The notes below the pieces were generated by a model, which was given only the letters and a program-made list of their open reading frames with translations, made no database searches and was not told the origin of the DNA. From the NCBI GenBank assembly GCA_025846845.1, contig JAOYTL010000002.1, forward strand, positions 62,001 to 126,000: DNA of 64,000 nucleotides. Direction: 5' to 3'. Each line of letters starts with the position of its first letter. Positions within the stretch are counted from its first letter, which is position 1. Origin of the DNA: Alloboseaceae bacterium BT-24-1 (GTDB lineage Bacteria > Pseudomonadota > Alphaproteobacteria > Rhizobiales > Beijerinckiaceae). Positions 26,084-35,006 of this stretch are shown piece after piece. The translations under genes were made by a program, and so were the position numbers.

Positions 26084-27532
26084 TCAGACCGGCAGCCTGA
26101 CGGTCGCGCGCAGGCCGCCCAGCGGTGATTCGCCGAGGATGATGTCGCCGCCATGCGAGCGGGCGATGTTGCGGGCGATGGCGAGGCCCAGGCCCGTGCC
26201 ACCGCCATCGACATTGCGGGCCTCGTCGATCCGGAAGAACGGCTTGAACACATCCTCGCGCAGCTCCGGAGCGATGCCCGGCCCATCGTCGTCGACCATG
26301 ACGATCAGGTAGCGTGCGTCATGGGTGGCGCGGATGGCGATGCGATCGCCGAAGCGCGCGGCATTCGAGACCAGATTGGTGAGCAGGCGCCGGATTGCGT
26401 CGGGCCGGACTACGACCAGCGGGTCGCCGATGACGGTGAGCTCCGTCTGGTGGCCCTGCCGCTCGGCATCGACCTTGAGCGTCTCGAGCAGCGCGCGGAT
26501 GTCGGCCTCGACCGGCGCCTCGCCGGCATCGCCGCGGGCGAAGGCGAGATAGTCCTCGAGCATGCGGCTCATCTCGTCGACATCCTTCTCGAGCGCGTCG
26601 AGATCAGGCGAGCGTTCGAGCAGGGCAAGGGAGAGCTTGAAGCGGGTCAGGATGGTGCGCAGATCGTGGCTGACGCCGTTCAGCATCATGGTGCGCTCGC
26701 CGATCGAGCGCTCGACGCGGCGCTTCATCTCGATGAAGGCGTTGCCGGCACGGCGGACCTCGCTCGCACCGCGCGGCCGAAAATCGGCGTCGCGGCCCTT
26801 GCCGAAGGCTTCGGCGGCGTCGGCGAGGCGCAGGATCGGCCGGATCTGGTTGCGCAGGAACAGCACCGCGATGGTCAGCAGGATCAGCGAGGTGCCGATC
26901 ATCCAGAGCAGGAAGATGTGGCTGTTCGAGGCATAGGCCTGGCTGCGGCGGGTCAGCACCCGCATCACGTCCTTGCCGAGCTTGATGCGGATTTCGATCA
27001 GGCTGGAACGGCCGACCGTGTCGAGCCAGAACGGGCGCTTGACCTGCTGGGCGAGCTCGGCAGAGAGCGCGCTGTCGAGCAGCGAGAAGAAGGGGCGGGG
27101 ACCGGGTGCCGGCAAATCGGTGTCGGGCAGGATCTCGACATCCATGCCGAGCCGATCCTCGGCGATACGGCCGAGAATGGTCGCCTGGTTATCCTGCGGA
27201 TAGCTCTCATAGACGTCGATGAGGGTCGAGATCTCGGAGGCGACCGCCGACGACAGACGCTGCGTCACCGTCTGCCAGTGCCGCTCCATGAAGACATAGG
27301 CAACGACCGACTGGAGCAGCACGACCGGCGCGATGACGATGACGAGGGCGCGCGGATAGAGCCCCTTGGGCATGATGCGCGCGATCGGGCGCAGCGACCG
27401 GTCGGGCAGGTGTCGCAGCGGCCTGAACAGGGCGGAGAGTGCCGGTTCGGCTCTGTTCCAGAGCGCCTGCAACCCGGCCGCCGCCCGTGCAACGAGCGGG
27501 ACGAGGCGGTGCCGGAACGAAGCGTCCGCCAT
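26084..27532 (-). CDS. EnvZ-like sensor histidine kinase
   Basis: A 482-residue membrane kinase: helices near 59-82 (ALVIVIAPVVLLQSVVAYVF) and 203-225 (IFLLWMIGTSLILLTIAVLFL) flank a periplasmic domain of about 120 residues, followed by HAMP, HisKA with the phospho-acceptor His289 in GVSHDLRT, and HATPase (NLVSNAARFG, DDGPGI, GGTGLGLAIARNIA). The 5-bp gap from the upstream response regulator gene marks a cognate pair. The signal is unknown; the layout is that of EnvZ. Confidence 0.93.
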   Translation of the reverse strand: MADASFRHRLVPLVARAAAGLQALWNRAEPALSALFRPLRHLPDRSLRPIARIMPKGLYPRALVIVIAPVVLLQSVVAYVFMERHWQTVTQRLSSAVASEISTLIDVYESYPQDNQATILGRIAEDRLGMDVEILPDTDLPAPGPRPFFSLLDSALSAELAQQVKRPFWLDTVGRSSLIEIRIKLGKDVMRVLTRRSQAYASNSHIFLLWMIGTSLILLTIAVLFLRNQIRPILRLADAAEAFGKGRDADFRPRGASEVRRAGNAFIEMKRRVERSIGERTMMLNGVSHDLRTILTRFKLSLALLERSPDLDALEKDVDEMSRMLEDYLAFARGDAGEAPVEADIRALLETLKVDAERQGHQTELTVIGDPLVVVRPDAIRRLLTNLVSNAARFGDRIAIRATHDARYLIVMVDDDGPGIAPELREDVFKPFFRIDEARNVDGGGTGLGLAIARNIARSHGGDIILGESPLGGLRATVRLPV

Positions 27533-27537
27533 GCCGA

Positions 27538-28263
27538 TCAGGACCTGTCGACGACGAGGCGGTAGCCGATGCCGCGCACGGTCTGGAGGTAGAGCGGATC
27601 GGCCGGATCGCGTTCGATCTTGCGACGTAAGCGGTTGATCTGCACGTCGATGGTGCGGTCGTTGGCGGCCGAGCCCTGGTTGGCGAGCTGCTCGCGCGGG
27701 ACATGCTCGCCGGCGCGCTCGGCCAGGGCGGTCAGGATTTCGCGCTCGCGCTCGGTCAGGCGGATCGATTCCTCGCCCTGGCGCAATTCGCCGCGAGCAA
27801 GGCCGAAGACGAACGGGCCGAAGCGGACATAGTCAGGCCGCATCGGCGCAGCGGGCGCCTCGGGCTGGGCGTTGCGCTTCAGGACGTTGCCGAGGCGCAG
27901 GATCAGCTCGCGCGGCTCGAAGGGCTTGGCGAGATAGTCATCGACGCCGATCTCCAGGCCGTTGATGCGGTCGTTCGAGTCGGCACGGGCGGTCAGCATC
28001 AGGATCGGCACCTGCGAGCTCTGGCGCAGGCGGCGGGCGAAGTCGAAACCATTCTCGCCCGGCATCATCACGTCGAGCACCATGGCGTCGAAGACGAGGC
28101 GGCCCAGCCGCGAATCGGCATCGGCCGCGCTGGCGGCGGTGGTGACGCGATAGCCATGGTCGCCGAGGAAGCGCGCCAGGAGATCGCGCAGACGACGGTC
28201 ATCGTCGACCACCAGAACATGCGGGGCATCGTCGGGCACTGGCTTGAGCACGCTGGCCGCCAT
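27538..28263 (-). CDS. OmpR-like response regulator
   Basis: The 241-residue product has a receiver domain (VLVVDDDRRLRDLLARFLG; phospho-acceptor Asp64 in VLDVMMPG; LTARAD; Lys in YLAKPFEPRELILR) and an OmpR/PhoB winged helix (RLTEREREILTALAER ... NDRTIDVQINRLRRKIERDP ... LQTVRGIGYRL). ATG 28263 has GAGAGGAG just upstream, so the 42-codon ORF extension is excluded. Transcribed with the kinase gene. Confidence 0.94.
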   Translation of the reverse strand: MAASVLKPVPDDAPHVLVVDDDRRLRDLLARFLGDHGYRVTTAASAADADSRLGRLVFDAMVLDVMMPGENGFDFARRLRQSSQVPILMLTARADSNDRINGLEIGVDDYLAKPFEPRELILRLGNVLKRNAQPEAPAAPMRPDYVRFGPFVFGLARGELRQGEESIRLTEREREILTALAERAGEHVPREQLANQGSAANDRTIDVQINRLRRKIERDPADPLYLQTVRGIGYRLVVDRS

Positions 28264-28416
28264 CTGGGCTCCTCTCCCGTATTCGGCGCTGGCTGAGCGC
28301 ACCGCTTCGTTCTCCCAGGGTAGCACAGGCCTGCCAGGCAAAGGTCGGGCTTGGTCAAGTCTCAAATAACATTGTCTAACGTTCTGCAACGTCCTCGGCC
28401 GGGTGCAATGCCGCCA

Positions 28417-28935
28417 TCATGGCCCTGCGAGCAGGTCCTGCACCTTCATGCGCTCGGAGGGGTCGATCATTCCCGCCAGATAGCGCGAAATGATCTCGCC
28501 CGCTTCGGGGCCGACGAGTGTGAGCGCACCATTGATGCGTTTGGCCTGCAGCTGCGCCAGCCTGACGGCGAGCTCGCGGCCAGAGGTGGTGGCGTGGAGA
28601 TTGCGCTGACGCTTGTCCTGCGTGCCCGTGCGCGACTCGACGAAGCCGGTCTCGACCAGCTCCTTCAGCACCCGGTTCAGGCTCTGCTTGGTGATCTGCA
28701 GGATGTCGAGCAGCTCGGCGATTGTCAGTCCCGGCCGGCGCTGGACGAAATGCAGCACACGGTGATGGGCGCGGCCGAAGCCGTAATCGGCGAGGATGCG
28801 ATCGGGATCGCCGACGAAGTCGCGATAGGCGAAGAAGAAGAGCTCGATCAGATCGTAGGGCACGTCGACAGGTGGCGCGTCCGACGGAGCGGCAGGCGCT
28901 GGATGCAATACGGGTGTGCTCACCATCACGCTCAT
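28417..28935 (-). CDS. MarR-family regulator
   Basis: A 172-residue MarR protein with the winged helix (AHHRVLHFVQRRPGLTIAELLDILQITKQSLNRVLKELVETGFVESRTGTQDKRQRNLHATTSGREL). It is divergent from the aminotransferase gene and a near-perfect dyad lies just upstream of its start. The second in-frame ATG (28926) is an alternative start. Likely represses itself and perhaps the aminotransferase. Confidence 0.92.
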   Translation of the reverse strand: MSVMVSTPVLHPAPAAPSDAPPVDVPYDLIELFFFAYRDFVGDPDRILADYGFGRAHHRVLHFVQRRPGLTIAELLDILQITKQSLNRVLKELVETGFVESRTGTQDKRQRNLHATTSGRELAVRLAQLQAKRINGALTLVGPEAGEIISRYLAGMIDPSERMKVQDLLAGP

Positions 28936-28939
28936 TTTT

Positions 28940-28960
28940 TATGTCAGCCTTGTTGACATA
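28940..28960. promoter_or_regulatory. candidate MarR operator
   Basis: TATGTCA (28940-28946) and TGACATA (28954-28960) form a perfect 7-bp inverted repeat with a 7-bp spacer, 5 bp from the MarR start codon. On the plus strand the right arm lies inside a TTGACA hexamer (28953-28958) that could be the -35 of the aminotransferase promoter, so bound MarR would block both. Confidence 0.65.
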
Positions 28961-29106
28961 TCTCAGACGTAAGATTACCGGTCAAGCACGCGGGGCGACC
29001 GATTATGTCGCAGGCGCCGGTTCCGGCGCAGCATTGATACCGCGCTTGCACGCCCTTTCGGCCTGTGGCGGAGTGCCTGCAAGAAAAGCATCTGGAGGAC
29101 TGTATC

Positions 29107-29997
29107 ATGTCTGTCATTCCTTTCGACCAGCGCGACGGCGTCATCTGGTTCGACGGCAAGCTTGTGCCGTGGAAGGAGGCAAAGGTGCACGTACTCACCC
29201 ATGGCCTGCACTATGGCTCCTGCGTCTTCGAGGGCGAACGCTCCTATGACGGCGTGATCTACAAGTGCACCGAGCATTCGCAGCGCTTCCACAAGTCGGC
29301 CGAGATCATGGATTTCACGATCCCGTACTCGGTCGCCGAGCTCGATGCGGCCAAGTATCTCTGCCTGAAGGAGAACGGCCTGAAGGACGCCTATCTGCGC
29401 CCGGTCGCCTGGCGGGGCTCGGAGATGATGGCGGTCTCGGGCATGAACAACACGATCCACACGGCGATCGCCGTGTGGGAGTGGCCGAGCATGTTCGACA
29501 TGGCGCAGAAGCTGAAGGGCGTGCGCCTCGACCTCGCCGAATATCGGCGGCCCGACCCGGCCTGCGCGCCGGTCCATGCCAAGGCGGCGGGTCTCTACAT
29601 GATCTGCTCGCTGTCCAAGCATAAGGCCGAGCGTGGCGGCTATGCCGACGCGATGATGCTCGACTGGGAAGGCAATGTCGCCGAGTGCACCGGCGCCAAC
29701 ATCTTCTTTATCAAGGATGGCGTGGTCCACACCCCGCTGGCCGATCGCTTCCTGAACGGCATCACCCGCCAGTCGGTGGTCGATCTCTGCCGGAAGCGCG
29801 GCTTCGAGGTGGTCGAGCGCCGCATCCGGCCGGAGGAGCTCGAAGGCTTCAGCGAATGCTTCATCACCGGCTCTGCCGCCGAGGTGACGCTGGTCTCCGA
29901 GATCGGGCCCTACAAGTTCATCACCGGCAATATGGGCAAGGTGATCATGGAGGACTATTCGGACGAGGTCCGGCAGAAGTCCAAGGTTGCGGCCTGA
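29107..29997 (+). CDS. ilvE: branched-chain amino acid aminotransferase
   Basis: A fold-type IV PLP aminotransferase of 296 residues for Val, Leu and Ile. Family marks are GLHYGSCVFEGERSYDG, YLRPVAWRG, the PLP Lys (about 159) in HAKAAGLYMICSLSKHKAERGGYADAMML, ECTGANIFFIKDG, and FITGSAAEVTLVSEIG. GGAGG precedes the ATG. A strong terminator follows. Control by the divergent MarR gene is inferred. Confidence 0.93.
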   Translation: MSVIPFDQRDGVIWFDGKLVPWKEAKVHVLTHGLHYGSCVFEGERSYDGVIYKCTEHSQRFHKSAEIMDFTIPYSVAELDAAKYLCLKENGLKDAYLRPVAWRGSEMMAVSGMNNTIHTAIAVWEWPSMFDMAQKLKGVRLDLAEYRRPDPACAPVHAKAAGLYMICSLSKHKAERGGYADAMMLDWEGNVAECTGANIFFIKDGVVHTPLADRFLNGITRQSVVDLCRKRGFEVVERRIRPEELEGFSECFITGSAAEVTLVSEIGPYKFITGNMGKVIMEDYSDEVRQKSKVAA

Positions 29998-30023
29998 AGC
30001 TCAGCGCTGTCCTGATCAAATCC

Positions 30024-30055
30024 GTCCCGGGCGGCCCTGGCCGCCCGGGACTTTT
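30024..30055 (+). terminator. strong Rho-independent terminator of ilvE
   Basis: A perfect 13-bp GC-rich stem (30024-30036 with 30039-30051, GTCCCGGGCGGCC and its complement) is followed by TTTT. The last T is the first base of the stop codon of the convergent DUF1176 gene. Confidence 0.9.
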
Positions 30056-31140
30056 CATTTCACCGCTTTGTGCTCGCTGCGGAACAGGTTGAGCCATTCG
30101 TCAGGCGGTAGCCCGCGGCAGACGATCATCTCGTTCCAGCTCGCCATGACGAAGCTGCGGCCGGTCCAGGCATAGATGCCCGACGAGCCGCAATCGGCAG
30201 GCCCGCGGCCTTTGCTGAAGAAGTCGATCAGGCCCGAGGCGGGGTCGTAGCTGCTGTTGACCAGATCATCCTGCAGCTTGCCCGGCGGCGTCGGGAAGGC
30301 GATGCGACGTGAGCTCGCCACCTTGCCCTGCTCAACGAGCCAGTAGCCGGCTCCGATATTGTAGGCGCCGCGATAGCAGACGAGGCCGACGAGATAGCTG
30401 CGCGGGCCCATTGTCCAGACGCTGTCATAGCTTTCGGAACCCTCCTCCGCATCGTCGCAACTATCCGGCGCGGCGCGCTTGAGATGGGCTCGCAGCTCGC
30501 GGGGCAGTGCCTTGGCGTCCTTTTCGTTCAGCTTGGGCAGGCTGGCCGTTGCCCGCGATTCCACGACCGGCAAGGTCGGCGCGGCCGGCAGAGAAGCTGC
30601 CGGCTTGTCGCCTTTCCGGATCAGCGCCGTCACCGTGCCGAGCCTGCCTTGCTGCTCGTCGACCCAGAGCAAGGCCGCAACCGCGCCGGCGAGCGAGAGG
30701 GAGAATGTCTTGTCGTCGAAGGCGATTTCGAGCTTCGTACCCTTGCGCGCGGCTGCGATCAGCGCCTCGCCATCCTGCTGCGGCAGGTTGATCTCGCCGA
30801 CCTCGCCATCCACCGAGGTGCCGCCGAATGTCCGCCCTGCTGTCGGAAAAGCGGCTCCGTCGATCGTCAGCCGGGCCTCGAAGGACTTTTTCAGCTTGAT
30901 GTCGCGGATCTGCAGGGACAGCGTCGCGGCATCGCCGGGACCGCCGGCGCGCTCCACCCTGACATAGGAGATGGTGTCGGCGGCTTCGCCCGGCAAAGAC
31001 AGCGCCCTGCACTTGCGAAGATTGTCGCAGCCGGCGACCCAGTCCCGAAAGACCTTGCTCGCGCCCGCGCTCGCCTGGCTCGCAACGAGGCTCGCAGCCA
31101 GTGCGAAGCAGAGGCTGGCGAGACTGCGAGGCGATGTCAT
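30055..31140 (-). CDS. DUF1176 secreted protein
   Basis: The 361-residue protein has a signal peptide (LASLCFALAASLVASQASA) and a DUF1176 region with recurring cysteines (VAGCDNLRKCRALSL; DSCDD; LVCYRGAYNIGAGYWLVE; DCGSSGIYAW; MIVCRGLPPDEWLNLFRSE). Function unknown; cysteine spacing suggests periplasmic disulfides. The ATG overlaps the moaE stop by 4 bp (ATGA), so it is the tail gene of the moaD-moaE operon; a longer upstream ORF start would overlap moaE. Confidence 0.88.
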   Translation of the reverse strand: MTSPRSLASLCFALAASLVASQASAGASKVFRDWVAGCDNLRKCRALSLPGEAADTISYVRVERAGGPGDAATLSLQIRDIKLKKSFEARLTIDGAAFPTAGRTFGGTSVDGEVGEINLPQQDGEALIAAARKGTKLEIAFDDKTFSLSLAGAVAALLWVDEQQGRLGTVTALIRKGDKPAASLPAAPTLPVVESRATASLPKLNEKDAKALPRELRAHLKRAAPDSCDDAEEGSESYDSVWTMGPRSYLVGLVCYRGAYNIGAGYWLVEQGKVASSRRIAFPTPPGKLQDDLVNSSYDPASGLIDFFSKGRGPADCGSSGIYAWTGRSFVMASWNEMIVCRGLPPDEWLNLFRSEHKAVK

Positions 31141-31601
31141 CGGTTCGTCTCCCAGCGCCTCGCCGAATCGTCGTCGTCCGTCTTGGCCTCGACCCAGCCG
31201 CCGAGCGTGCCGTCGGCGAGGTGCTCGCGTTTCCAGAACGGGGCGCGGGTCTTGAGATAGTCCATCAGAAAGTCGGCGGCCTCGAAGGCCTCGCGGCGAT
31301 GGCTCGATGTCGCGATCACCAGCACGATCTGCTCGCCCGGTTTGATCAACCCAAAGCGGTGGATGGCGACGAGGCCGGAGAGCGGCCAACGCGCGGCTGC
31401 TTCGGCGGCGACGCGGGCGATCTCGGTCTCGGCCATGCCGGGATAGTGCTCGAGTTCGAGCGCGGCGAGGCGGCCGCTTTCGTCGCGGCACAATCCGGCG
31501 AAGCTGACGACGGCGCCGATATTGGGGTTGCCGCGTGTCAGCGCCGCGATTTCGGAGCCGATGTCGAAATCCTCGCGCTGGATGCGAACGAGCGGCGTCA
31601 T
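31137..31601 (-). CDS. moaE: molybdopterin synthase catalytic subunit
   Basis: MoaE transfers sulfur from MoaD thiocarboxylate to precursor Z. The 154-residue product has GAVVSFAGLCRDE, LELEHYPGM, HRFGLIKPGEQIVLVIATSSHRREAFEAADFLMDYLKTRAPFWKRE, the usual core. 9 bp after moaD. Confidence 0.95.
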   Translation of the reverse strand: MTPLVRIQREDFDIGSEIAALTRGNPNIGAVVSFAGLCRDESGRLAALELEHYPGMAETEIARVAAEAAARWPLSGLVAIHRFGLIKPGEQIVLVIATSSHRREAFEAADFLMDYLKTRAPFWKREHLADGTLGGWVEAKTDDDDSARRWETNR

Positions 31602-31610
31602 GGCGCCGGC

Positions 31611-31892
31611 TCAGCCGCCGGTCATCGGCGGGAAGAAGGCGATCTCGCGCGCACCGGCGATCGATGTCGCAGGCTTGGCATGGGTCTGGTCGATGGCGGC
31701 TCGCACGATCGCCTCGTTTTCGAAGGCAAGCTCATAGCCCTCGCCGCGCGTCTTCAGCCAGCGCACCAGTTCGGCGATGGTCGTGGTGCCGGCGGGCGGG
31801 GTGACGGTCTCGTCGGTCAGGCCGATGCGCTCGCGCACCCAGGCGAAATAGACCAGGCGCAGGCCGGCGGGCTCGGTGGCGGCTTTGTTCAT
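31611..31892 (-). CDS. moaD: molybdopterin synthase sulfur carrier
   Basis: A 93-residue ubiquitin-like protein ending in the Gly-Gly tail (PPMTGG) that becomes thiocarboxylated. ATG 31892 overlaps the pgsA stop by 4 bp (ATGA) and gives the standard length; the 30-codon ORF extension lies inside pgsA. Order pgsA-moaD-moaE is common in Rhizobiales. Confidence 0.94.
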   Translation of the reverse strand: MNKAATEPAGLRLVYFAWVRERIGLTDETVTPPAGTTTIAELVRWLKTRGEGYELAFENEAIVRAAIDQTHAKPATSIAGAREIAFFPPMTGG

Positions 31893-32509
31893 GACGTGCG
31901 CTCGTCCTCGTGGACGAGGTGGCGGATGCCGGAGTTGAGATAATCCCAGCCGGTGTAGATCGTCAGCAGCGCCGCGATCCACAGCATCACGATCCCGATC
32001 TGGGTGTTGTAGGGCAGGACCTTGTCACCGGCGGGGCCGGCGACGAGGAAGCCGAGCGCGAACAATTGCGCGGTGGTCTTATATTTGGCGACCTTGCTGA
32101 CGGGGACGCTGACCTTCAGCTCCGCAAGGAACTCGCGCAGGCCCGAGACCAGGATTTCGCGGCAGAGGATGACGATCGCCGCCCAGATCGCCCAGCCCTT
32201 GATGGTCTCGGTGTGGACCAGCATCAGCAGCAGGGCGCAGACAAGGAGCTTGTCGGCGATCGGATCGAGCATGCGGCCGATCGCCGATTGCTGGCCCCAG
32301 CTGCGTGCGAGCCAGCCATCGAGATAATCGGTGACGGCGGCGACGACGTAGATCGCCAGCGCCGTCCAGCGCGCCCAGGCATCCCAGGGCCAGAACAACA
32401 GCGCGACCAGCGCCGGAATCGCGAGGATCCGGCCGTAGGTCAGGAGATTCGGCAAGGACCAGGGGCCGCGCCGGCGGATGGCTTCGTTCAGACTCGTCAC
32501 GACGCTCAC
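31889..32509 (-). CDS. pgsA: CDP-diacylglycerol-glycerol-3-phosphate 3-phosphatidyltransferase
   Basis: PgsA makes phosphatidylglycerol phosphate. The product has the CDP-alcohol phosphotransferase signature DYLDGWLARSWGQQSAIGRMLDPIADK, plus several membrane helices. Start is uncertain: GTG 32509 has AGGGG about 8 bp upstream, and the TTG directly before it (32512) is the alternative; there is no ATG nearby. Overlaps moaD downstream. Confidence 0.93.
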   Translation of the reverse strand: MSVVTSLNEAIRRRGPWSLPNLLTYGRILAIPALVALLFWPWDAWARWTALAIYVVAAVTDYLDGWLARSWGQQSAIGRMLDPIADKLLVCALLLMLVHTETIKGWAIWAAIVILCREILVSGLREFLAELKVSVPVSKVAKYKTTAQLFALGFLVAGPAGDKVLPYNTQIGIVMLWIAALLTIYTGWDYLNSGIRHLVHEDERTS

Positions 32510-32672
32510 CAAAGCAGCCCCTTCATGACAGCGTCAACACGCAAGAGTGTGACCCGGTCATTCGCCAACCACGCTCCGCACCAAGGACAGCAGCTTCGCG
32601 GCGAGAACATGCTCGAATTCCTGAGCTGGCGCGTTTTCTTTTCTCGGCTGATGCCGACCACTGAAGCGCGCA

Positions 32673-34868
32673 CTAATGCTCATGGAAATGGGCATGAACC
32701 GCCTTGGCGGTGGCGGCGTTGACGCCGGGCGTGCGCATCAGATCGTCGAGCTTGGCGCGCTGGATCGCCTTCACCGTGCCGAAATGCAGCAGCAGCGCCC
32801 GTTTGCGCGAGGGGCCGATGCCGGGGATCTCGTCGAGCGGGTTGGTCTTGATGTCGCGCTTGCGCTTGGCGCGGTGCGTGCCGATGGCGAAGCGGTGGGC
32901 CTCATCACGCAGGCGCTGGATGAAGAACAGGGCCGGATCGCGCGGCGGCAGCTTGAACGGCTCCTTGCCCACCATGAAGAAGGTCTCGCGCATGGCGTTG
33001 CGGTCCTCGCCCTTGGCGATTGCGACGAGCGCGATGTCGGTCACGCCGCATTCGGTCATGATCTTGCGTGCCGCCTCGAACTGCCCCTTGCCGCCGTCGA
33101 CGATGACGAGGTCGGGGCGGGAGGGGAAGGCGGAGCCGTCGTCGAGCTCTTCGTTCTCCGGACGAGGCTCCGCCCCTCCCCCTGGTGGGGAGGGGAAGGG
33201 GCGGGGGGCGTCCGATTGGGTGAGCGCTGGCGGAATCGAGGCGACCGCATCGGCCGGGAGGCTTGCAGAGGCGGCGGCTTGTCCTGGCATTCCGCCCCCC
33301 GCCCCTATCCCCTCCCCACCGGGGGGAGGGGAAGCGCTTTCGTCGGCAAGCGCCAGCACTGCCCCGCTCTCCTTCGCCAGCCTTGAAAACCGCCGCTTCA
33401 GCACCTCGCGCATCATGCCGAAATCGTCGCCGGCGATGGTGTCGGACGAGATGTTGAAGGTGCGGTAATGGCTCTTCATGAAGCCGTCCCGCCCGGCGAC
33501 GACCATGCCGCCGACGGCGTTGGTGCCCATGATGTGCGAGTTGTCGTAGACCTCGACGCGGCGCGGCGCCTTCGCCATGCCGAAAGCTTCGCCGAGCGCG
33601 GCGAGCAGGCTCTGCTGGCCGGCATTGTCGGCGAGCTTGCGGGCGAGCGCCTCATGCGCGTTCTTCTGGGCATGGGCGACGAGATCGCGTCGCTCGCCGC
33701 GCTTGGGCGTCGCAAGTTCGACCTTGCGGCCGGCGCGCTCGCAGAGGGCCTGCGCGATCAGATCGTTTTCCGCCAGTTCGTGCGAGAGCAGGACGAGCCT
33801 CGGCGGCGGCTTGTCGTCGTAGAACTGGGTGACGACATAGGCCAGCACCTCGGCCGGGGTCAGGCTCTTGTCGGCGCGTGGGAAGAGGGCGCGGTTGCCC
33901 CAGTTCTGCTTGTTGCGGAAGAAGAAGATCTCGACGCAGAACTGCCCGGCCTGCTCATCGATGGCGAAGACGTCGGCCTCTTCCACCCCTTGCGTGTTGA
34001 TGTCCTGCCCGGCCTGCACGGCCGAGAGCGCCGCCAGCCGGTCGCGGTAGCGTGCCGCCTTCTCGAATTCGAGCTCCTCGGCCGCCGCCTGCATGCGCTT
34101 GGAGAGCAGTTCCTTCACCGCCGAGGAGCGGCCGGAGAGGAAGGCGCGCGCCTGGTCAGCCAGCCCCTGGTAGTCGGCATGCGAGATCTCGCCGGTGCAG
34201 GGGCCCGAGCAGCGCTTGATCTGGAAGAGCAGGCAGGGCCGGGTGCGGTTCTCGTAATAGCTGTCCGAGCAGGAGCGCAGCAGGAAGGCCTTCTGCAGCG
34301 CGTCGATGGTGCGCTCCACCGCCCAGACCGAGGCGAAGGGGCCGAAATAGTCGCCCTTGCGCTGGCGCGAGCCGCGGTGCTTGGCGATCTGCGGCGCCGG
34401 GTGATCGCCCGAAAGGAAGATATAGGGGAAGGATTTGTCGTCGCGCAGCAGCACGTTGTAGCGCGGCCGCAGCTGCTTGATCAGGTTCGATTCGAGCAGC
34501 AGCGCCTCGGTCTCGGTGCTGGTGGTGACGAATTCCATGTTCGCCGTCTCGGCGATCATCCGCGCCACCGCATTGGTGTGCGCCATGCCGCGGGCATAGG
34601 CCGTGACCCGGTTCTTCAGGCTCTTGGCCTTGCCGACATAGAGCACCTCGCCGGCGCGATCAAACATCCGGTAGACGCCAGGGCGGTTCGGCAGGTGTTT
34701 GGCGAAGTCGGCGATCACCTCGATGCCGGCTTTCAGCGCGCCGGGGGCGGCCTCGCCGGGATCGAGCGCGGCTTCGGGCGGGGGGAGGATGTCCTCCTCG
34801 TCCTTGAAGTCCTCGTCCGGCAGCTCTTGCTCCGGTGGCTCTTGGCGTTCGCGATTCATGACCTGCAT
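32673..34868 (-). CDS. uvrC: excinuclease ABC subunit C, with an in-frame repeat insertion
   Basis: UvrC makes both incisions in nucleotide excision repair. Order: GIY-YIG nuclease domain (RPGVYRMFDRAGEVLYVGKAKSLKNRV, about 60-85; GIY reads GVY here), UvrB-binding UVR motif near 255-290, RNase H-like endonuclease domain (EVYDNSHIMGTNAVGGMVV, DLVIVDGGKGQ), and helix-hairpin-helix tail (LDEIPGIGPSRKRALL). At 731 residues it is long; residues about 511-567 are a low-complexity Pro/Gly/Ala/Ser insert encoded by a palindromic repeat and lie between two conserved blocks of the nuclease half. An N-terminal acidic leader (1-40) is also extra. A second ATG is three codons in (34859). Confidence 0.95.
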   Translation of the reverse strand: MQVMNRERQEPPEQELPDEDFKDEEDILPPPEAALDPGEAAPGALKAGIEVIADFAKHLPNRPGVYRMFDRAGEVLYVGKAKSLKNRVTAYARGMAHTNAVARMIAETANMEFVTTSTETEALLLESNLIKQLRPRYNVLLRDDKSFPYIFLSGDHPAPQIAKHRGSRQRKGDYFGPFASVWAVERTIDALQKAFLLRSCSDSYYENRTRPCLLFQIKRCSGPCTGEISHADYQGLADQARAFLSGRSSAVKELLSKRMQAAAEELEFEKAARYRDRLAALSAVQAGQDINTQGVEEADVFAIDEQAGQFCVEIFFFRNKQNWGNRALFPRADKSLTPAEVLAYVVTQFYDDKPPPRLVLLSHELAENDLIAQALCERAGRKVELATPKRGERRDLVAHAQKNAHEALARKLADNAGQQSLLAALGEAFGMAKAPRRVEVYDNSHIMGTNAVGGMVVAGRDGFMKSHYRTFNISSDTIAGDDFGMMREVLKRRFSRLAKESGAVLALADESASPPPGGEGIGAGGGMPGQAAASASLPADAVASIPPALTQSDAPRPFPSPPGGGAEPRPENEELDDGSAFPSRPDLVIVDGGKGQFEAARKIMTECGVTDIALVAIAKGEDRNAMRETFFMVGKEPFKLPPRDPALFFIQRLRDEAHRFAIGTHRAKRKRDIKTNPLDEIPGIGPSRKRALLLHFGTVKAIQRAKLDDLMRTPGVNAATAKAVHAHFHEH
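33168..33337. repeat. palindromic inverted-pair element inserted inside uvrC
   Basis: Two GC-rich arms of about 43-46 bp (33168-33210 and 33292-33337) are near-exact inverted copies; each is itself a palindrome around CCCCTCCCC-CNGGTG-GGGAGGGG. The 81-bp middle is ordinary GC-rich sequence. The same architecture occurs at 35579-35712 outside genes and at 37220-37365 inside midA. It is read in frame here. Confidence 0.8.
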
Positions 34869-35006
34869 GTAGGATGCCGCAGCCGCTTCGTCATGTCAGG
34901 AGCGTGGCGGAATCCTGCAACGGCTTCTTTGCCATTCCGACGGGTTGCGCTTCGGGTTCTTTGCAAGGACCGGTAGAAGCGGGCTCCTCTTCGCCCGAGG
35001 CCGCCC

